Positions 1-8,322 of a stretch of 64,000 bases of DNA are shown here, in pieces. Position 1 is the stretch's first letter. Every line of letters begins with the position of its first letter. The DNA comes from Actinobacillus genomosp. 1 (GTDB taxonomy: Bacteria > Pseudomonadota > Gammaproteobacteria > Enterobacterales > Pasteurellaceae): the NCBI RefSeq assembly GCF_029774175.1, contig NZ_CP103834.1, forward strand, positions 1,188,501-1,252,500, read 5' to 3'. The notes beneath the pieces are model-generated. The model ran no database searches, was not told the origin of the DNA, and saw only the letters and a program-made list of their open reading frames with translations. Both the position numbers and the translations under genes were made by a program.

Positions 1-122
1 ATTACTTTACCGCGAGTAGATTTTGTTGCCGCTGAGCCGGTTAAAACGATACCACCTGCCGAACGTGTTTCTACTTCTTCACGTTTTAAAATCACTTTAT
101 CGTGTAATGGACGAAGAGTCAT
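1..122 (-). CDS. groES: GroES co-chaperonin, N-terminal part (runs off window edge)
   Basis: The reverse strand from 122 encodes MTLRPLHDKVILKREEVETR and continues with the SAGGIVLTGSAA mobile-loop region typical of GroES, the 10-kDa lid of the GroEL folding chamber in the cytoplasm. About 40 of the usual ~96 residues lie in the window; the rest, and presumably groEL, lie to the left. A heat-shock type promoter stands upstream. The family assignment is secure from the N-terminal sequence alone. Confidence 0.95.
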   Translation of the reverse strand, partial: MTLRPLHDKVILKREEVETRSAGGIVLTGSAATKSTRGKV

Positions 123-190
123 TGTCTGTTTCCTTCTATTATCTATCTGCAAAAAATTTCGCACGCAGAATTGCGTGCAACGATAACCAA

Positions 191-217
191 CATTGGGGCG
201 AATTCTTCGCTTTCAAG
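191..217 (-). promoter_or_regulatory. Sigma-32 heat-shock promoter of groES
   Basis: On the reverse strand a -35 box CTTGAA is followed after 13 bases by CCCCAATG, close to the sigma-32 consensus CTTGAA-N13-CCCCATnT. The spacing is the same as in the Escherichia coli groE promoter. It lies about 70 bases before the groES start. No CIRCE/HrcA element was seen. Confidence 0.8.
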
Positions 218-271
218 TTACTTTTGCAAAATTTTATGTAAAAGCAACCGCTTTCGGCTGATTTTTAGACA

Positions 272-302
272 ATAAAAAAGAGCATCTCGAATGAAATGCT
301 CT
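272..302 (-). terminator. Rho-independent terminator after mutT
   Basis: Reading the reverse strand, AGAGCAT pairs with ATGCTCT around a 10-base loop and is followed by a run of six T. It ends the mutT transcription unit just before the groES promoter. Confidence 0.8.
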
Positions 303-308
303 ATATTA

Positions 309-707
309 TTAAGTTTCGGATTTTAAGCGTTGGATTAAACGGCTATTTGCCGGCGGAAATTCGCTCTCATCTAAATCCGCTTGAGCAACCCAAAAGCCTT
401 CTTGGCCTTCACGTCCAAACGGTTCACCAACCCATTCTTCCACTAAATAGAAGAAAAACTCAATCACTTTGGTCGGATAATCAAAACGGAACGACTCATA
501 AGGGAAAGCACTTAACACGTGAATCCCGATTTCTTCTTCCAACTCACGTTTTAATGCCTCTTCCGGTGTTTCTCCCGTATCGACTTTCCCACCGGGAAAT
601 TCCAATGCTTGTGCAAAATCTTGCCCTTCGAGCCTTTGAGTTAAATAAATCTGTCCAAATTCATTGCGGATAATGCCGGCTGCAACTTGGATTGTGGGCT
701 TATTCAT
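309..707 (-). CDS. mutT: 8-oxo-dGTP diphosphatase MutT
   Basis: This is a 132-residue Nudix hydrolase that would cleanse the nucleotide pool of 8-oxo-dGTP to prevent A:T to C:G transversions. The complete Nudix box GX5EX7REXXEEXG runs from about residue 40 to 62 (GGKVDTGE, then REL, EEE, IG). The start at 707 (MNKPTIQVAAG) is preferred over a longer frame beginning at 767, because the upstream residues do not resemble the family. Its start overlaps the stop of the upstream glycosyltransferase fragment, so the two are probably cotranscribed. In other gammaproteobacteria mutT usually lies next to secA, as it nearly does here. Confidence 0.93.
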   Translation of the reverse strand: MNKPTIQVAAGIIRNEFGQIYLTQRLEGQDFAQALEFPGGKVDTGETPEEALKRELEEEIGIHVLSAFPYESFRFDYPTKVIEFFFYLVEEWVGEPFGREGQEGFWVAQADLDESEFPPANSRLIQRLKSET

Positions 708-1204
708 GTATTTTCCTTGAGAATTTGTTGTAATTTTTGTTGAATATTTTTTATCACAGATTGCCAATTAAGACTAGCCTCTTGGCGAAAAAGTTTCACA
801 CTGTCATACCACGGGCTATCTTGTCGTGCTAACAACCAACGAAAATCCGGATGATAACTTAGCATAATCCAAGTCTGTTTGCCCATTGTGGCAGCCAAAT
901 GGACAACAGACGTATCAACGCTGATCACAAGATCCATTTGGGCAATTAATGCGGCGGTATCTGAAAAATCGCCAATATCTTGCCGCCAAATATGCAAATT
1001 TTCGAATAAATCAGACCGCTTGTAATCCGCTTCGTTTAGCTCTTTTTGCAAACAATGGAAATCAGCATCTAACGTAAATAACTGTGAAAACAGCTCAAAG
1101 GGCAAACTGCGGGAAGCGTTACGATTATGTTTTGCCGAGCCAGCCCAAACCACACCGATTTTCAAGCGTTTTAGCGTACTACAAGGGGTTATTTTTTGTA
1201 CCAT
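704..1204 (-). pseudogene. TPR-linked glycosyltransferase, C-terminal half after frameshift
   Basis: This 166-residue frame holds the C-terminal part of a glycosyltransferase of the heptosyltransferase/GT9-like type. It has a KIGVVWAGS strand, then DFSDTAALIAQMDLVISVDTS and a DSPWYDSVKLFRQ end, as found in TPR-glycosyltransferase fusions. The frame overlaps the preceding frame by 16 bases at an A6 run (1192-1197 on the given strand). One extra A would join the two halves into one protein of about 400 residues. The fragment has no ribosome-binding site of its own that I can see. Slippage at the A run could still give some full-length product. Confidence 0.75.
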
Positions 1205-1902
1205 TTTGCAAAAAACTCCGGTTGTGCTTGTAAATAACCGCTTGAATAAGGAATATTTTCAAGTGTACTGCCAAATACTAAAGGCGCACTTAACATCGGC
1301 AAATGGTATGCCAGCCCTGAAATTCGTCCACCGTTTTGCATTGTCTCAATGCCGTATTGCGCTAAATTATAATTGAGTAAATTTTCAATGCCGCTATGAT
1401 TAAGCACCACCACATTTAAGCCTTGACGTTTCATTTCCAAGGCATAACGCACAAACTGAATGTTATCGCCAAATCCTTGTTCTACGTGAAACAAAATTTT
1501 AGCATCACCAATATTTTCTCCTCGCCATTGAGGAATATTAATTTCCAGCGGTTCAAAAGCTGGCAAACCGGTTTGCCAACGCCATTCGTACGCTTGCCAG
1601 CCTTGCGGGTAATCACCTAACAAGTTATGTAACATCGCTTTATTACACCAAGCAATGGCATAATTTGGCGCAAGTTCGACTGCTTTATTCGCATCTTTTA
1701 ACGCTAATTGGTAAAGCCCCAAATTTTGCAATACCGTACAACGATTATGATATAGCACAGCTTCGTCCGGCAATAAGCGGATAATTTCATCATATTTTCT
1801 TAAAATCGTCAGCCATTCGAATGGCATCGAAGCCCTGTCCTGCTCTTCTACCAATAAAGCGAGATATTGTTCAAACGTCATTTCAGCCATAGTCTTTTCC
1901 AA
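1189..1902 (-). pseudogene. TPR-linked glycosyltransferase, N-terminal half before frameshift
   Basis: This 237-residue frame starts with a variable helical segment. Two or three tetratricopeptide repeats follow at about residues 48-115 (motifs NRCTVLQNLGLYQLAL and NKAMLHNLLGDYPQGW), then the first half of a glycosyltransferase fold (residues ~120-237, including LFHVEQGFGDNIQFVRY). It ends at a TAA right after an A6 run. The rest of the expected domain continues in the next frame from 1204. Intact relatives are single proteins in which the TPR part probably binds the acceptor. The substrate is unknown; a surface polysaccharide or glycoprotein is plausible. Confidence 0.75.
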
Positions 1903-1983
1903 TTACATCGGAATTCATAACTAGTAGATACATCTTCAATCTCAAAAAGTCGCTTTGAGTTTATGTCTTGATAGGCAAAGAAA

Positions 1984-2036
1984 AAGCGGTCTTTTTTTCT
2001 GAAAATTTTGCAAAAATTTAGAAAAAACGACCGCTT
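1984..2036 (-). terminator. Inverted uptake-signal pair acting as secA terminator
   Basis: AAGCGGTC at 1984 and its complement GACCGCTT at 2029 form the base of a long hairpin seven bases after the secA stop. On the reverse strand it is followed by TTTTTCTTT. Inverted pairs of the uptake signal as terminators are characteristic of Pasteurellaceae. Confidence 0.65.
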
Positions 2037-2043
2037 ATATTAA

Positions 2044-4761
2044 TTATGCATATCTGGCTTTACTGCCGTGGCAATGTTTGTATTTTTTGCCGGAACCGCA
2101 AGGACAAGGATCATTCCGACCGATATCCAAATTCGCTAACTGTTCTTCCGTTAATTCTGCCGTTTGTTGATCTTCCGCCTGATTATTTTCAGTACGATAA
2201 CCTTCCGATTCCGCTTGCGCCATCGCTTCTTGCTGACGTTGCGCTTCTTCAATTTCTTCTTGGCTACGCACTTGAATACGGCTTAACACGCTAATCACAT
2301 TAGATTTCAACAAATCGAGCATATTGGTAAACATTTCGAATGATTCTTTCTTATATTCTTGTTTCGGATCTTTTTGTGCATAGCCTCGTAAGTGAATACC
2401 TTTACGTAAGTAATCCATTGCCGAAAGATGCTCTTTCCAAAGTTCATCTAAGTTCTGTAACATCACGCCTTTTTCGAAGTTACGCATCACTTCCGCACCG
2501 ACTTTCTCTTCTTTCGCTTGATATTCTTGTTTCGCAATATCAATAATACGCTCACGTAAAGTTTCTTCGTGTAAGTCATTCTCTTGCTCTAACCAATGTT
2601 GAACAGGTAATTCCATACCGAATTGACGTTTTAACGCTTCTTCTAAGCCGGCAACATCCCACATATCTTCAATGGATTGCGGCGGAATGAACTGATCAAT
2701 CACACGATTGAATACATCGCTACGAATGGTTTCAATCATTGCGGAAATATCATCGGTTTCAAGCAAATAGTTACGTTGTTCGTAAATCGCTTTACGTTGT
2801 TCATTCGCAACATCATCGTATTGTAATAAGTTCTTACGCCCGTCGAAGTTATGCGCTTCCACTTTCGCTTGTGCCGATGCGATCACTTTAGTCAGTAATT
2901 TCGATTCCATCGCTTCCCCTTCTTCGGTGAAAGCTTTACGCATCATATTTAATTTACCTTCATTCAGGTAAATACGCATTAACGCATCGTCTAAAGATAA
3001 ATAGAAACGAGACGAACCCGGATCACCTTGACGACCGGAACGGCCGCGTAATTGGTTGTCGATACGGCGAGACTCGTGACGCTCGGTACCGATAATATGT
3101 AAACCGCCCGCTTTCATTACGATGTCATAACGCTCTTTCCAAGCCGCTTTGATCGCTTCGATTTGCTCTTCGGTCGGATTTTCCAACTTCGCAATTTCCG
3201 CTTTCCAATTACCGCCTAATACGATATCCGTACCACGCCCCGCCATATTGGTTGCAATGGTTACCGCTCCCGGCGCCCCAGCTTCCGCTACGATTTCCGC
3301 TTCTTGGGCGTGGAATTTCGCATTTAGAACATTATGAGCGATACCGGCTTTAGTTAATTCCGCCGATAAAAGCTCCGATTTTTCAACCGATGCCGTCCCC
3401 ACTAATACCGGTTGTTGGCGCGCTATACACTCTTGAATATCTTTGATAATTGCGGCAAATTTTTCCGGCTCGCTTTTAAACATTAAGTCGGTACGGTCAT
3501 CACGAATAACCGGTTTATTGGTTGGAATCACAATCGTATCCAAACCGTAAATTTGTTGGAATTCAAAGGCTTCCGTATCCGCCGTACCGGTCATTCCGGC
3601 TAATTTTTCATATAAACGGAAATAGTTCTGATATGTGATAGACGCAACGGTTTGGTTCTCACCTTGAATATTAACTTTTTCTTTCGCTTCAATCGCTTGG
3701 TGTAAACCGTCAGACCAACGACGACCCGCCATTGTACGACCGGTGTGTTCATCAATAATCACTACTTCACCGTCTTTTACGATGTAATCTACATCTAATT
3801 CAAATAATTTATGCGCACGTAACGCTGCATAAACATGATGTAATAAAGCGATACGAGCCGGATGATAAAGTGTTTCGCCCTCTTGCATTAAGCCCATTTC
3901 AGTCAAAATGCCTTCTACTTTCACCATACCACGCTCAGTTAAATGCGCCTGTTTATTTTTCAGATCTAAGGTGAAATCGCCTTCACCGGTATATTCTTCG
4001 GTGTCTTCTTTATCTTGCTGAATCAAATGCGGAATAATCGTATCAATCGCTTGATAGATTTGAGTCGCATCTTCCGCCGGACCTGAAATAATTAACGGCG
4101 TACGTGCTTCATCAATTAAGATCGAATCCACCTCATCCACTAACGCATAGTGTAATTCGCGTTGGAAACGATCTTCTTTTGCGTGCGCAAGGTTATCACG
4201 TAAATAGTCAAAGCCTAATTCGCTGTTAGTTGAGTAGGTAATATCCGCTTTATACGCTTCGCGTTTGACTTCGTTCGGGAGCCCCGGAACATTAACCGCC
4301 ACAGTTAAACCTAAAAACTCAAATAACGGTCGGTTTGTTTCCGCATCACGGCGTGCAAGATAATCGTTCACGGTTACAACGTGTACGCCTTTACCGGTCA
4401 GCGCATTTAAATAGCAAGGCAAAGTTGCGGTTAAAGTTTTACCTTCACCGGTACGCATCTCTGCGATATTACGGTTAGTTAATACCATACCGCCGATTAA
4501 TTGCACGTCAAAATGGCGCATTCCCATTACACGGCGGCTTGCCTCACGTACGGTGGCGAACGCTTCGTTCAATAAGCTATCAAGGCTTGCGCCGTCAGCT
4601 AAACGCTGCTTAAATTCTGCGGTTTTCGCTTGTAATTCTTCATCGGTTAATTTTTCAAATGCCGGCTCAAGTTTATTAATTTGCGCAACACGTTTTCTTA
4701 AACGTTTTAATGTACGATCATTGCTTGAACCGAAAATTGAAGTGATAATTTTTGAAATCAT
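2044..4761 (-). CDS. secA: Preprotein translocase ATPase SecA
   Basis: This is a 905-residue SecA, the motor that pushes unfolded secretory proteins through SecYEG using ATP. Visible landmarks are the Walker A motif GEGKT at residues 105-109, the DEVD box near 208, and the helicase signature QLRGRSGRQGDPG. The zinc-binding tail CPCGSGKKYKHCHG lies near residue 887 and contacts SecB. Length and start match the family. The gene follows secM by 106 bases; its Shine-Dalgarno AGGA is predicted to be masked by pairing with the secM stop region, so expression should rise when export is slow. Confidence 0.98.
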   Translation of the reverse strand: MISKIITSIFGSSNDRTLKRLRKRVAQINKLEPAFEKLTDEELQAKTAEFKQRLADGASLDSLLNEAFATVREASRRVMGMRHFDVQLIGGMVLTNRNIAEMRTGEGKTLTATLPCYLNALTGKGVHVVTVNDYLARRDAETNRPLFEFLGLTVAVNVPGLPNEVKREAYKADITYSTNSELGFDYLRDNLAHAKEDRFQRELHYALVDEVDSILIDEARTPLIISGPAEDATQIYQAIDTIIPHLIQQDKEDTEEYTGEGDFTLDLKNKQAHLTERGMVKVEGILTEMGLMQEGETLYHPARIALLHHVYAALRAHKLFELDVDYIVKDGEVVIIDEHTGRTMAGRRWSDGLHQAIEAKEKVNIQGENQTVASITYQNYFRLYEKLAGMTGTADTEAFEFQQIYGLDTIVIPTNKPVIRDDRTDLMFKSEPEKFAAIIKDIQECIARQQPVLVGTASVEKSELLSAELTKAGIAHNVLNAKFHAQEAEIVAEAGAPGAVTIATNMAGRGTDIVLGGNWKAEIAKLENPTEEQIEAIKAAWKERYDIVMKAGGLHIIGTERHESRRIDNQLRGRSGRQGDPGSSRFYLSLDDALMRIYLNEGKLNMMRKAFTEEGEAMESKLLTKVIASAQAKVEAHNFDGRKNLLQYDDVANEQRKAIYEQRNYLLETDDISAMIETIRSDVFNRVIDQFIPPQSIEDMWDVAGLEEALKRQFGMELPVQHWLEQENDLHEETLRERIIDIAKQEYQAKEEKVGAEVMRNFEKGVMLQNLDELWKEHLSAMDYLRKGIHLRGYAQKDPKQEYKKESFEMFTNMLDLLKSNVISVLSRIQVRSQEEIEEAQRQQEAMAQAESEGYRTENNQAEDQQTAELTEEQLANLDIGRNDPCPCGSGKKYKHCHGSKARYA

Positions 4762-4872
4762 TGGTTTGTCCTAATCTAATTCTATTTATTATATTATGGG
4801 AAATAAAAACTATGCCGCAAAATATTCCCTTACGATCTTGTACTTTGCAGCGAATAAAATGTAATGATTAGG
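4759..4872 (-). promoter_or_regulatory. secM-secA translational switch (masked secA ribosome-binding site)
   Basis: On the reverse strand CCTAATC, which spans the secM stop codon (4866-4872), is perfectly complementary to GATTAGG just before the secA start (4770-4776). The second segment contains the secA Shine-Dalgarno. A ribosome arrested at the end of SecM would cover the first segment and free the second. The arrangement parallels the E. coli secM-secA helix, although the sequences differ. Confidence 0.7.
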
Positions 4873-5194
4873 CAATTGGTCCCGCTCGAATAGGATGGTT
4901 GTCATCACCGTCAAAGCGGTAAGATTTGGTGAGAATTTTGCAAAAAACAACCGCTTGTAATGTCGTATTCTGCTGCGCCAAATGGCGTTCTGCAATAAAA
5001 AGCGTTTGCTGTTCGTTCTCTTCGGAAACTTGCGTATATTGCGTGACTAATTGATTAATAACGGTATTTTGCTCATTTTCACGATTGAGCGTTGTCTGAA
5101 TTTCAGGTAACGCAAAAATCGCAACAAGTCCGAGAACAAGTTGCGACCAAAAAGGCGCTTTATGAAAATGTCGAAATAAAGTCATTAAAAACAT
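4868..5194 (-). CDS. secM: Secretion monitor SecM
   Basis: This is a protein of about 108 residues whose last residues are HPIRAGPIA, matching the IRAGP core of the SecM arrest peptide. SecM is a regulatory nascent chain: it stalls its own ribosome until pulled by the Sec machinery, and the stall switches on secA. A hydrophobic signal segment (FWSQLVLGLVAIFALP) lies near the N terminus. The Trp-Ile pair upstream in the E. coli arrest motif is absent, so this is a divergent arrest sequence. Starts at 5194 or 5185 are both possible and neither has a strong ribosome-binding site. Confidence 0.85.
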   Translation of the reverse strand: MFLMTLFRHFHKAPFWSQLVLGLVAIFALPEIQTTLNRENEQNTVINQLVTQYTQVSEENEQQTLFIAERHLAQQNTTLQAVVFCKILTKSYRFDGDDNHPIRAGPIA

Positions 5195-5299
5195 CAAGAA
5201 ATCGATTAAAAAATTATATTAATTATACGCTAAATTCCAGTAGAATGGAGGCATTATGGGGTCAATTTAAGTAAAATCAAGATAACGGTTTGAAGAAAG

Positions 5300-5608
5300 A
5301 TGAAAAATTCAACAATACAAAATATCACCGAGGTTTTACAGAACTCAAGTCTATCGCGTATTGTCCAACGGGCTAACGAGTTAAATTTACTGAATCAGAA
5401 AATTCAAAATTTATTACCTAAGCAGTACCGTGGGCTTTACCGTATTGTAAATTTAGTTGATAATTGCCTTATCTTTGAGGTGCAAAATGCAACGATACGC
5501 CAAGGACTGCTGTTGCAAAGAACCTTATTACTTGAACTCATTCGCTTAGATTTTCCAACTGTCACAGAGCTTCAATTCAAGGTGAGTCCGAGTTTTAAAC
5601 ATTTTTAA
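5300..5608 (+). CDS. DUF721 / DciA-family protein
   Basis: This 102-residue basic protein belongs to the DUF721 family, usually found next to secM-secA in gammaproteobacteria. DciA proteins are replicative-helicase loaders or operators in bacteria that lack DnaC, so a role in delivering DnaB is the best guess. The central segment (LLPKQYRGLYRIVNLVDNCLIFEVQNA) and the following helix LLLQRTLLLELIRL fit the KH-like family fold. It is divergent from secM with 105 bases between them. The function in this organism is inferred from the family only. Confidence 0.75.
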   Translation: MKNSTIQNITEVLQNSSLSRIVQRANELNLLNQKIQNLLPKQYRGLYRIVNLVDNCLIFEVQNATIRQGLLLQRTLLLELIRLDFPTVTELQFKVSPSFKHF

Positions 5609-5627
5609 TTTGTAGAAGGAAAACGGT

Positions 5628-6002
5628 ATGAAAAAAATTGCTTTAGTTGCATTTAGTATGGCGTTAGGAGCATGTTCATTATTACCTCAAAAACCAGTAG
5701 TAGGCACATTCCAAGGCGATTTGCCTTGTGCCGATTGCGAAAAAATCCAAGCGGAATTAATTTTAGGCAACAATAATAGTTATCAATATAACACCGTCTA
5801 TGTAAAAAACGGCAAACAGTATCCGTTTACCGATAAAGGTACTTACATTTGGGAACAAAATAAACGCGGTGTGATTCGTTTAGAAAAAGACTCCGGTTCT
5901 CTTGCGTTTAAAGTAAGTGATACCCAAGCCGAAATTTGTGACGCCAATGGAAATCCGGCTAAAATTGCCAACAGTCCGTATGTGTTACACAAAGTGAAAT
6001 AA
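5628..6002 (+). CDS. NlpE-like outer-membrane lipoprotein
   Basis: This 124-residue lipoprotein has a signal peptide ending in the lipobox LGAC (Cys16). The mature part resembles the N-terminal domain of NlpE, including the CADC motif (CXXC) around residue 34 and the pattern GTFQGDLPCADC. In E. coli NlpE senses surface contact and envelope redox or lipoprotein stress through Cpx. This copy lacks the second NlpE domain, as is common in short relatives. It lies 19 bases after the DciA-like gene with a good ribosome-binding site (AAGGAAA), and a terminator follows. Confidence 0.8.
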   Translation: MKKIALVAFSMALGACSLLPQKPVVGTFQGDLPCADCEKIQAELILGNNNSYQYNTVYVKNGKQYPFTDKGTYIWEQNKRGVIRLEKDSGSLAFKVSDTQAEICDANGNPAKIANSPYVLHKVK

Positions 6003-6020
6003 TGATAATTGACATAAAAT

Positions 6021-6056
6021 AAGCCCGTAACGTCGAATGCTACGGGCTTATTTTTT
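6021..6056 (+). terminator. Rho-independent terminator after the NlpE-like gene
   Basis: AAGCCCGTA and TACGGGCTT form a perfect 9-bp stem with an 11-base loop, followed by TATTTTTTAT on the forward strand, 19 bases after the stop codon. Confidence 0.9.
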
Positions 6057-6082
6057 ATATTCGCAGTTAAATATTTTTTATA

Positions 6083-6110
6083 TAAAAAAATCCCCGGAAA
6101 GTCCGGGGAT
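6083..6110 (-). terminator. Rho-independent terminator after tRNA-Ser
   Basis: On the reverse strand ATCCCCGGA pairs with TCCGGGGAT around a three-base loop and is followed by seven T. It lies about 90 bases downstream of the tRNA-Ser gene. Confidence 0.9.
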
Positions 6111-6198
6111 TAAACCAATAAGGAAAAAAGTAATTAATTACTTTAACTTAACCAGGGAAATATCTATGAAAACAGTAAGGAATCTTTCCTATTAATAA

Positions 6199-6288
6199 TG
6201 GCGGTGAGAGGGGGATTCGAACCCCCGATACACTTTCGCATATACACGCTTTCCAGGCGTGCTCCTTCAACCACTCGGACATCTCACC
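6199..6288 (-). tRNA. tRNA-Ser (anticodon GGA)
   Basis: The reverse strand folds as a 90-base class II tRNA. The acceptor stem is GGTGAGA/TCTCACC, the D region contains GTGGTTGAAGG, the anticodon stem CACGC/GCGTG encloses loop CTGGAAA (anticodon GGA), and a long variable arm and a GTTCGAATC T loop follow. The CCA end is encoded. It decodes UCC and UCU serine codons. Confidence 0.97.
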
Positions 6289-6400
6289 GAATTACTAATT
6301 AATATACATTATAGTATATTTGAAAGATAATGGAACTATACCGATTTTTACGCGACTAAGCAAGTATTTTATTTATAAAATAAATTAATTATCAGTAAAA

Positions 6401-6712
6401 TTATAAACCGATTCCCGCACAATTCGGTGATTTCGGCACAATACCGTTATTTTCCGCCCATTCGGTCGGCGTATAAGTATGTAAGGCGAGCGCATGAACG
6501 CCGTTTTCTAATTCATAAGCAAGGCAATTATATATTGCACGATGACGAGCCACCGTTCTCATCGCCTCGAAAGCATCACTAACTAGTGTCACTTTAAAAT
6601 GCGATTCAGCCCCTCTGCCGGAACTGTGCATATAACTTTCGTTTTCAATATTCAGAACTTCAGGGGAGAATTGTGCCGTTAATTTATCTCGAATTGCTTG
6701 TTCTACCAACAT
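6401..6712 (-). CDS. bolA: BolA family protein
   Basis: This is a 103-residue BolA-type protein with the invariant-histidine region SHFKVTLVSDAF and the class motif RHRAIYNCLAYEL followed by HALALHTYTP. BolA proteins pair with monothiol glutaredoxins in iron-sulfur cluster handling, and E. coli BolA also affects cell shape and stress responses. Its length is normal for the family. It stands alone on the reverse strand, divergent from yajG. Confidence 0.93.
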   Translation of the reverse strand: MLVEQAIRDKLTAQFSPEVLNIENESYMHSSGRGAESHFKVTLVSDAFEAMRTVARHRAIYNCLAYELENGVHALALHTYTPTEWAENNGIVPKSPNCAGIGL

Positions 6713-6840
6713 TTTTATTCCTTATGAATTGCCAATTAAGAGTTGATAAGTAATAATTGCGTAACAATGTCATCGTATTATTGTCTTATAAAGTGCATTA
6801 TCCATTATCAATAACGAATTATCAATTAAAAGGATCTATT

Positions 6841-7431
6841 ATGAAATTGTCAAAAAAAGTATTACTTATCGCAACTACACTCGCAACAGCCGTATTAACG
6901 GGCTGTCAATCACAATCGAACGTTTTAAACTTTACTACGCCGAGTCCGACTGCAACGTTTAACACTAATAACCAAACTGCGGCAGTTAGTGTCTTAACTC
7001 AAGATTTACGTACTTCGCGTGAAGTGGCAAGCTATACGAAAAACGGTCAAGTTACTCGTTTAACCTCAAGCCCGGAAGTCGGACTCATGTTCCAACAAGC
7101 GGTTCAACAAGATTTGAATGCAAAAGGTTTTCAGCTGGTACAAGGTGCGGCTAATGCCAATGTGATTGTGAATGTACGTAAATTCTTTGCTACGGTTGAA
7201 CAAGGTAACTTACTCTACAAAGTCAATGCCGAAGTCGGTGTTGAAGTTGCGGTAAAAGGGCCTAAAGGTAACTTTAGCAAAAACTTCAATGCGACAAGAG
7301 GTTATGAAGGCGCAGCCATCACTACGGATAACGACGATATTAAGAAAGTGTTAGGCCAAGCATATGATGATGTCGTTAAAGCCATCTATAACGACAATGA
7401 AATCTCAAATGCAATTCATCAATTTAAATAA
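6841..7431 (+). CDS. yajG: YajG family lipoprotein
   Basis: This is a 196-residue lipoprotein. The signal peptide MKLSKKVLLIATTLATAVLT ends at a GC lipobox, and the mature chain fits YajG (motifs LTQDLRTSREVASYTKNG and FQQAVQQDLNAKGFQLV). Its role is not established; it is probably anchored in the outer membrane. The start at 6841, preceded by AAAAGGAT, is chosen over an in-frame extension from 6757 that would spoil the signal peptide. In E. coli and relatives yajG neighbours bolA, as here, though divergently. Confidence 0.88.
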   Translation: MKLSKKVLLIATTLATAVLTGCQSQSNVLNFTTPSPTATFNTNNQTAAVSVLTQDLRTSREVASYTKNGQVTRLTSSPEVGLMFQQAVQQDLNAKGFQLVQGAANANVIVNVRKFFATVEQGNLLYKVNAEVGVEVAVKGPKGNFSKNFNATRGYEGAAITTDNDDIKKVLGQAYDDVVKAIYNDNEISNAIHQFK

Positions 7432-7440
7432 GCGATAACG

Positions 7441-7489
7441 CAAGCGGTCTGATTTCGGTAAAAAATCTCACAAATCTGACCGCTTGTTT
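7441..7489 (+). terminator. Inverted uptake-signal pair after yajG
   Basis: CAAGCGGTC (7441) and GACCGCTTG (7478) form a hairpin followed by TTTC. It is probably both a DNA-uptake site and the yajG terminator. Confidence 0.55.
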
Positions 7490-7590
7490 CGTATGAGAAA
7501 GTTATCTTTGCTCTTTAATCGCTACCTACAATTTATCTCACAAGCTATTTTCGATAAAATTGTTTTTCTTACTGTTAATCTGAACATCTT

Positions 7591-8322
7591 ATGCGCATTC
7601 CAAGAATTTACCATCCTGAATTATTAGCGAATCAAACCAGTTGTATTTTAAGTGAAGATGCGGCCAATCACGTCGGTCGCGTACTACGTATGATAGAAGG
7701 CGATCAAATTATTTTATTTGACGGCTCAAACCATATTTTTCACGCGACATTACAAGCGGTCGGAAAAAAGCAAATTATCGCAAAAATTGATGGCAGTGAA
7801 TTGGATAATCGTGAATCCAATTTAGCGATCCATTTAGGGCAAGTGATTTCTCGCGGTGATCGAATGGAATTTACTATTCAAAAATCGGTTGAGTTAGGCG
7901 TAAAAATCATTACTCCGCTTTGGTCTGAACGTTGCGGGGTAAAACTGAACGATGAACGCCAAGATAAAAAACTACAGCAATGGCAAAAAATTGCGATTGC
8001 AGCTTGCGAACAATGCGGACGTAACGAAATTCCTGAAATTCGCCCGATTATGAAGCTGACCGACTGGTGTAAAGAACAAGATGATATGCTGAAATTAAAT
8101 CTGCATCCTCGTGCGAAATACACCATTCGCCAGCTGCCGAATGTGCCTGAAGCCGGTGTGCGTTTATTAATCGGTTCGGAAGGCGGCTTATCCGCTGAAG
8201 AAATCGCAATGACCGAAACCGAAGGTTTCACCGAAGTTTTACTAGGTAAACGAGTCCTGCGCACGGAAACCGCCTCACTTGCGGCAATTACCGCTCTACA
8301 GGTTTGTTTTGGAGATATTTAA
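7591..8322 (+). CDS. rsmE: 16S rRNA (uracil1498-N3)-methyltransferase RsmE
   Basis: This 243-residue SPOUT-class methyltransferase would modify U1498 of 16S rRNA in the decoding centre using S-adenosylmethionine. The N-terminal PUA-like segment (MRIPRIYHP, HVGRVLRM) is followed by the knotted SPOUT domain with LLIGSEGGLSAEEI and LGKRVLRTETASLAAI, the cofactor-binding trefoil. Length is standard. The stop overlaps the yqgE start by one base (TAATG), indicating translational coupling within an rsmE-yqgE-ruvX operon. Confidence 0.95.
   Translation: MRIPRIYHPELLANQTSCILSEDAANHVGRVLRMIEGDQIILFDGSNHIFHATLQAVGKKQIIAKIDGSELDNRESNLAIHLGQVISRGDRMEFTIQKSVELGVKIITPLWSERCGVKLNDERQDKKLQQWQKIAIAACEQCGRNEIPEIRPIMKLTDWCKEQDDMLKLNLHPRAKYTIRQLPNVPEAGVRLLIGSEGGLSAEEIAMTETEGFTEVLLGKRVLRTETASLAAITALQVCFGDI

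Noticed and set aside
1192..1197. Programmed -1 frameshifting in the TPR-glycosyltransferase gene
   Set aside because: The A6 run lacks a proper X XXY YYZ heptamer (the first base is C) and no following hairpin was seen, so a mutation or run-length change is the simpler reading.
4810..4995. 61-codon reverse-strand frame between secM and secA
   Set aside because: It overlaps secM out of frame and covers the masking helix; nothing suggests it is translated.
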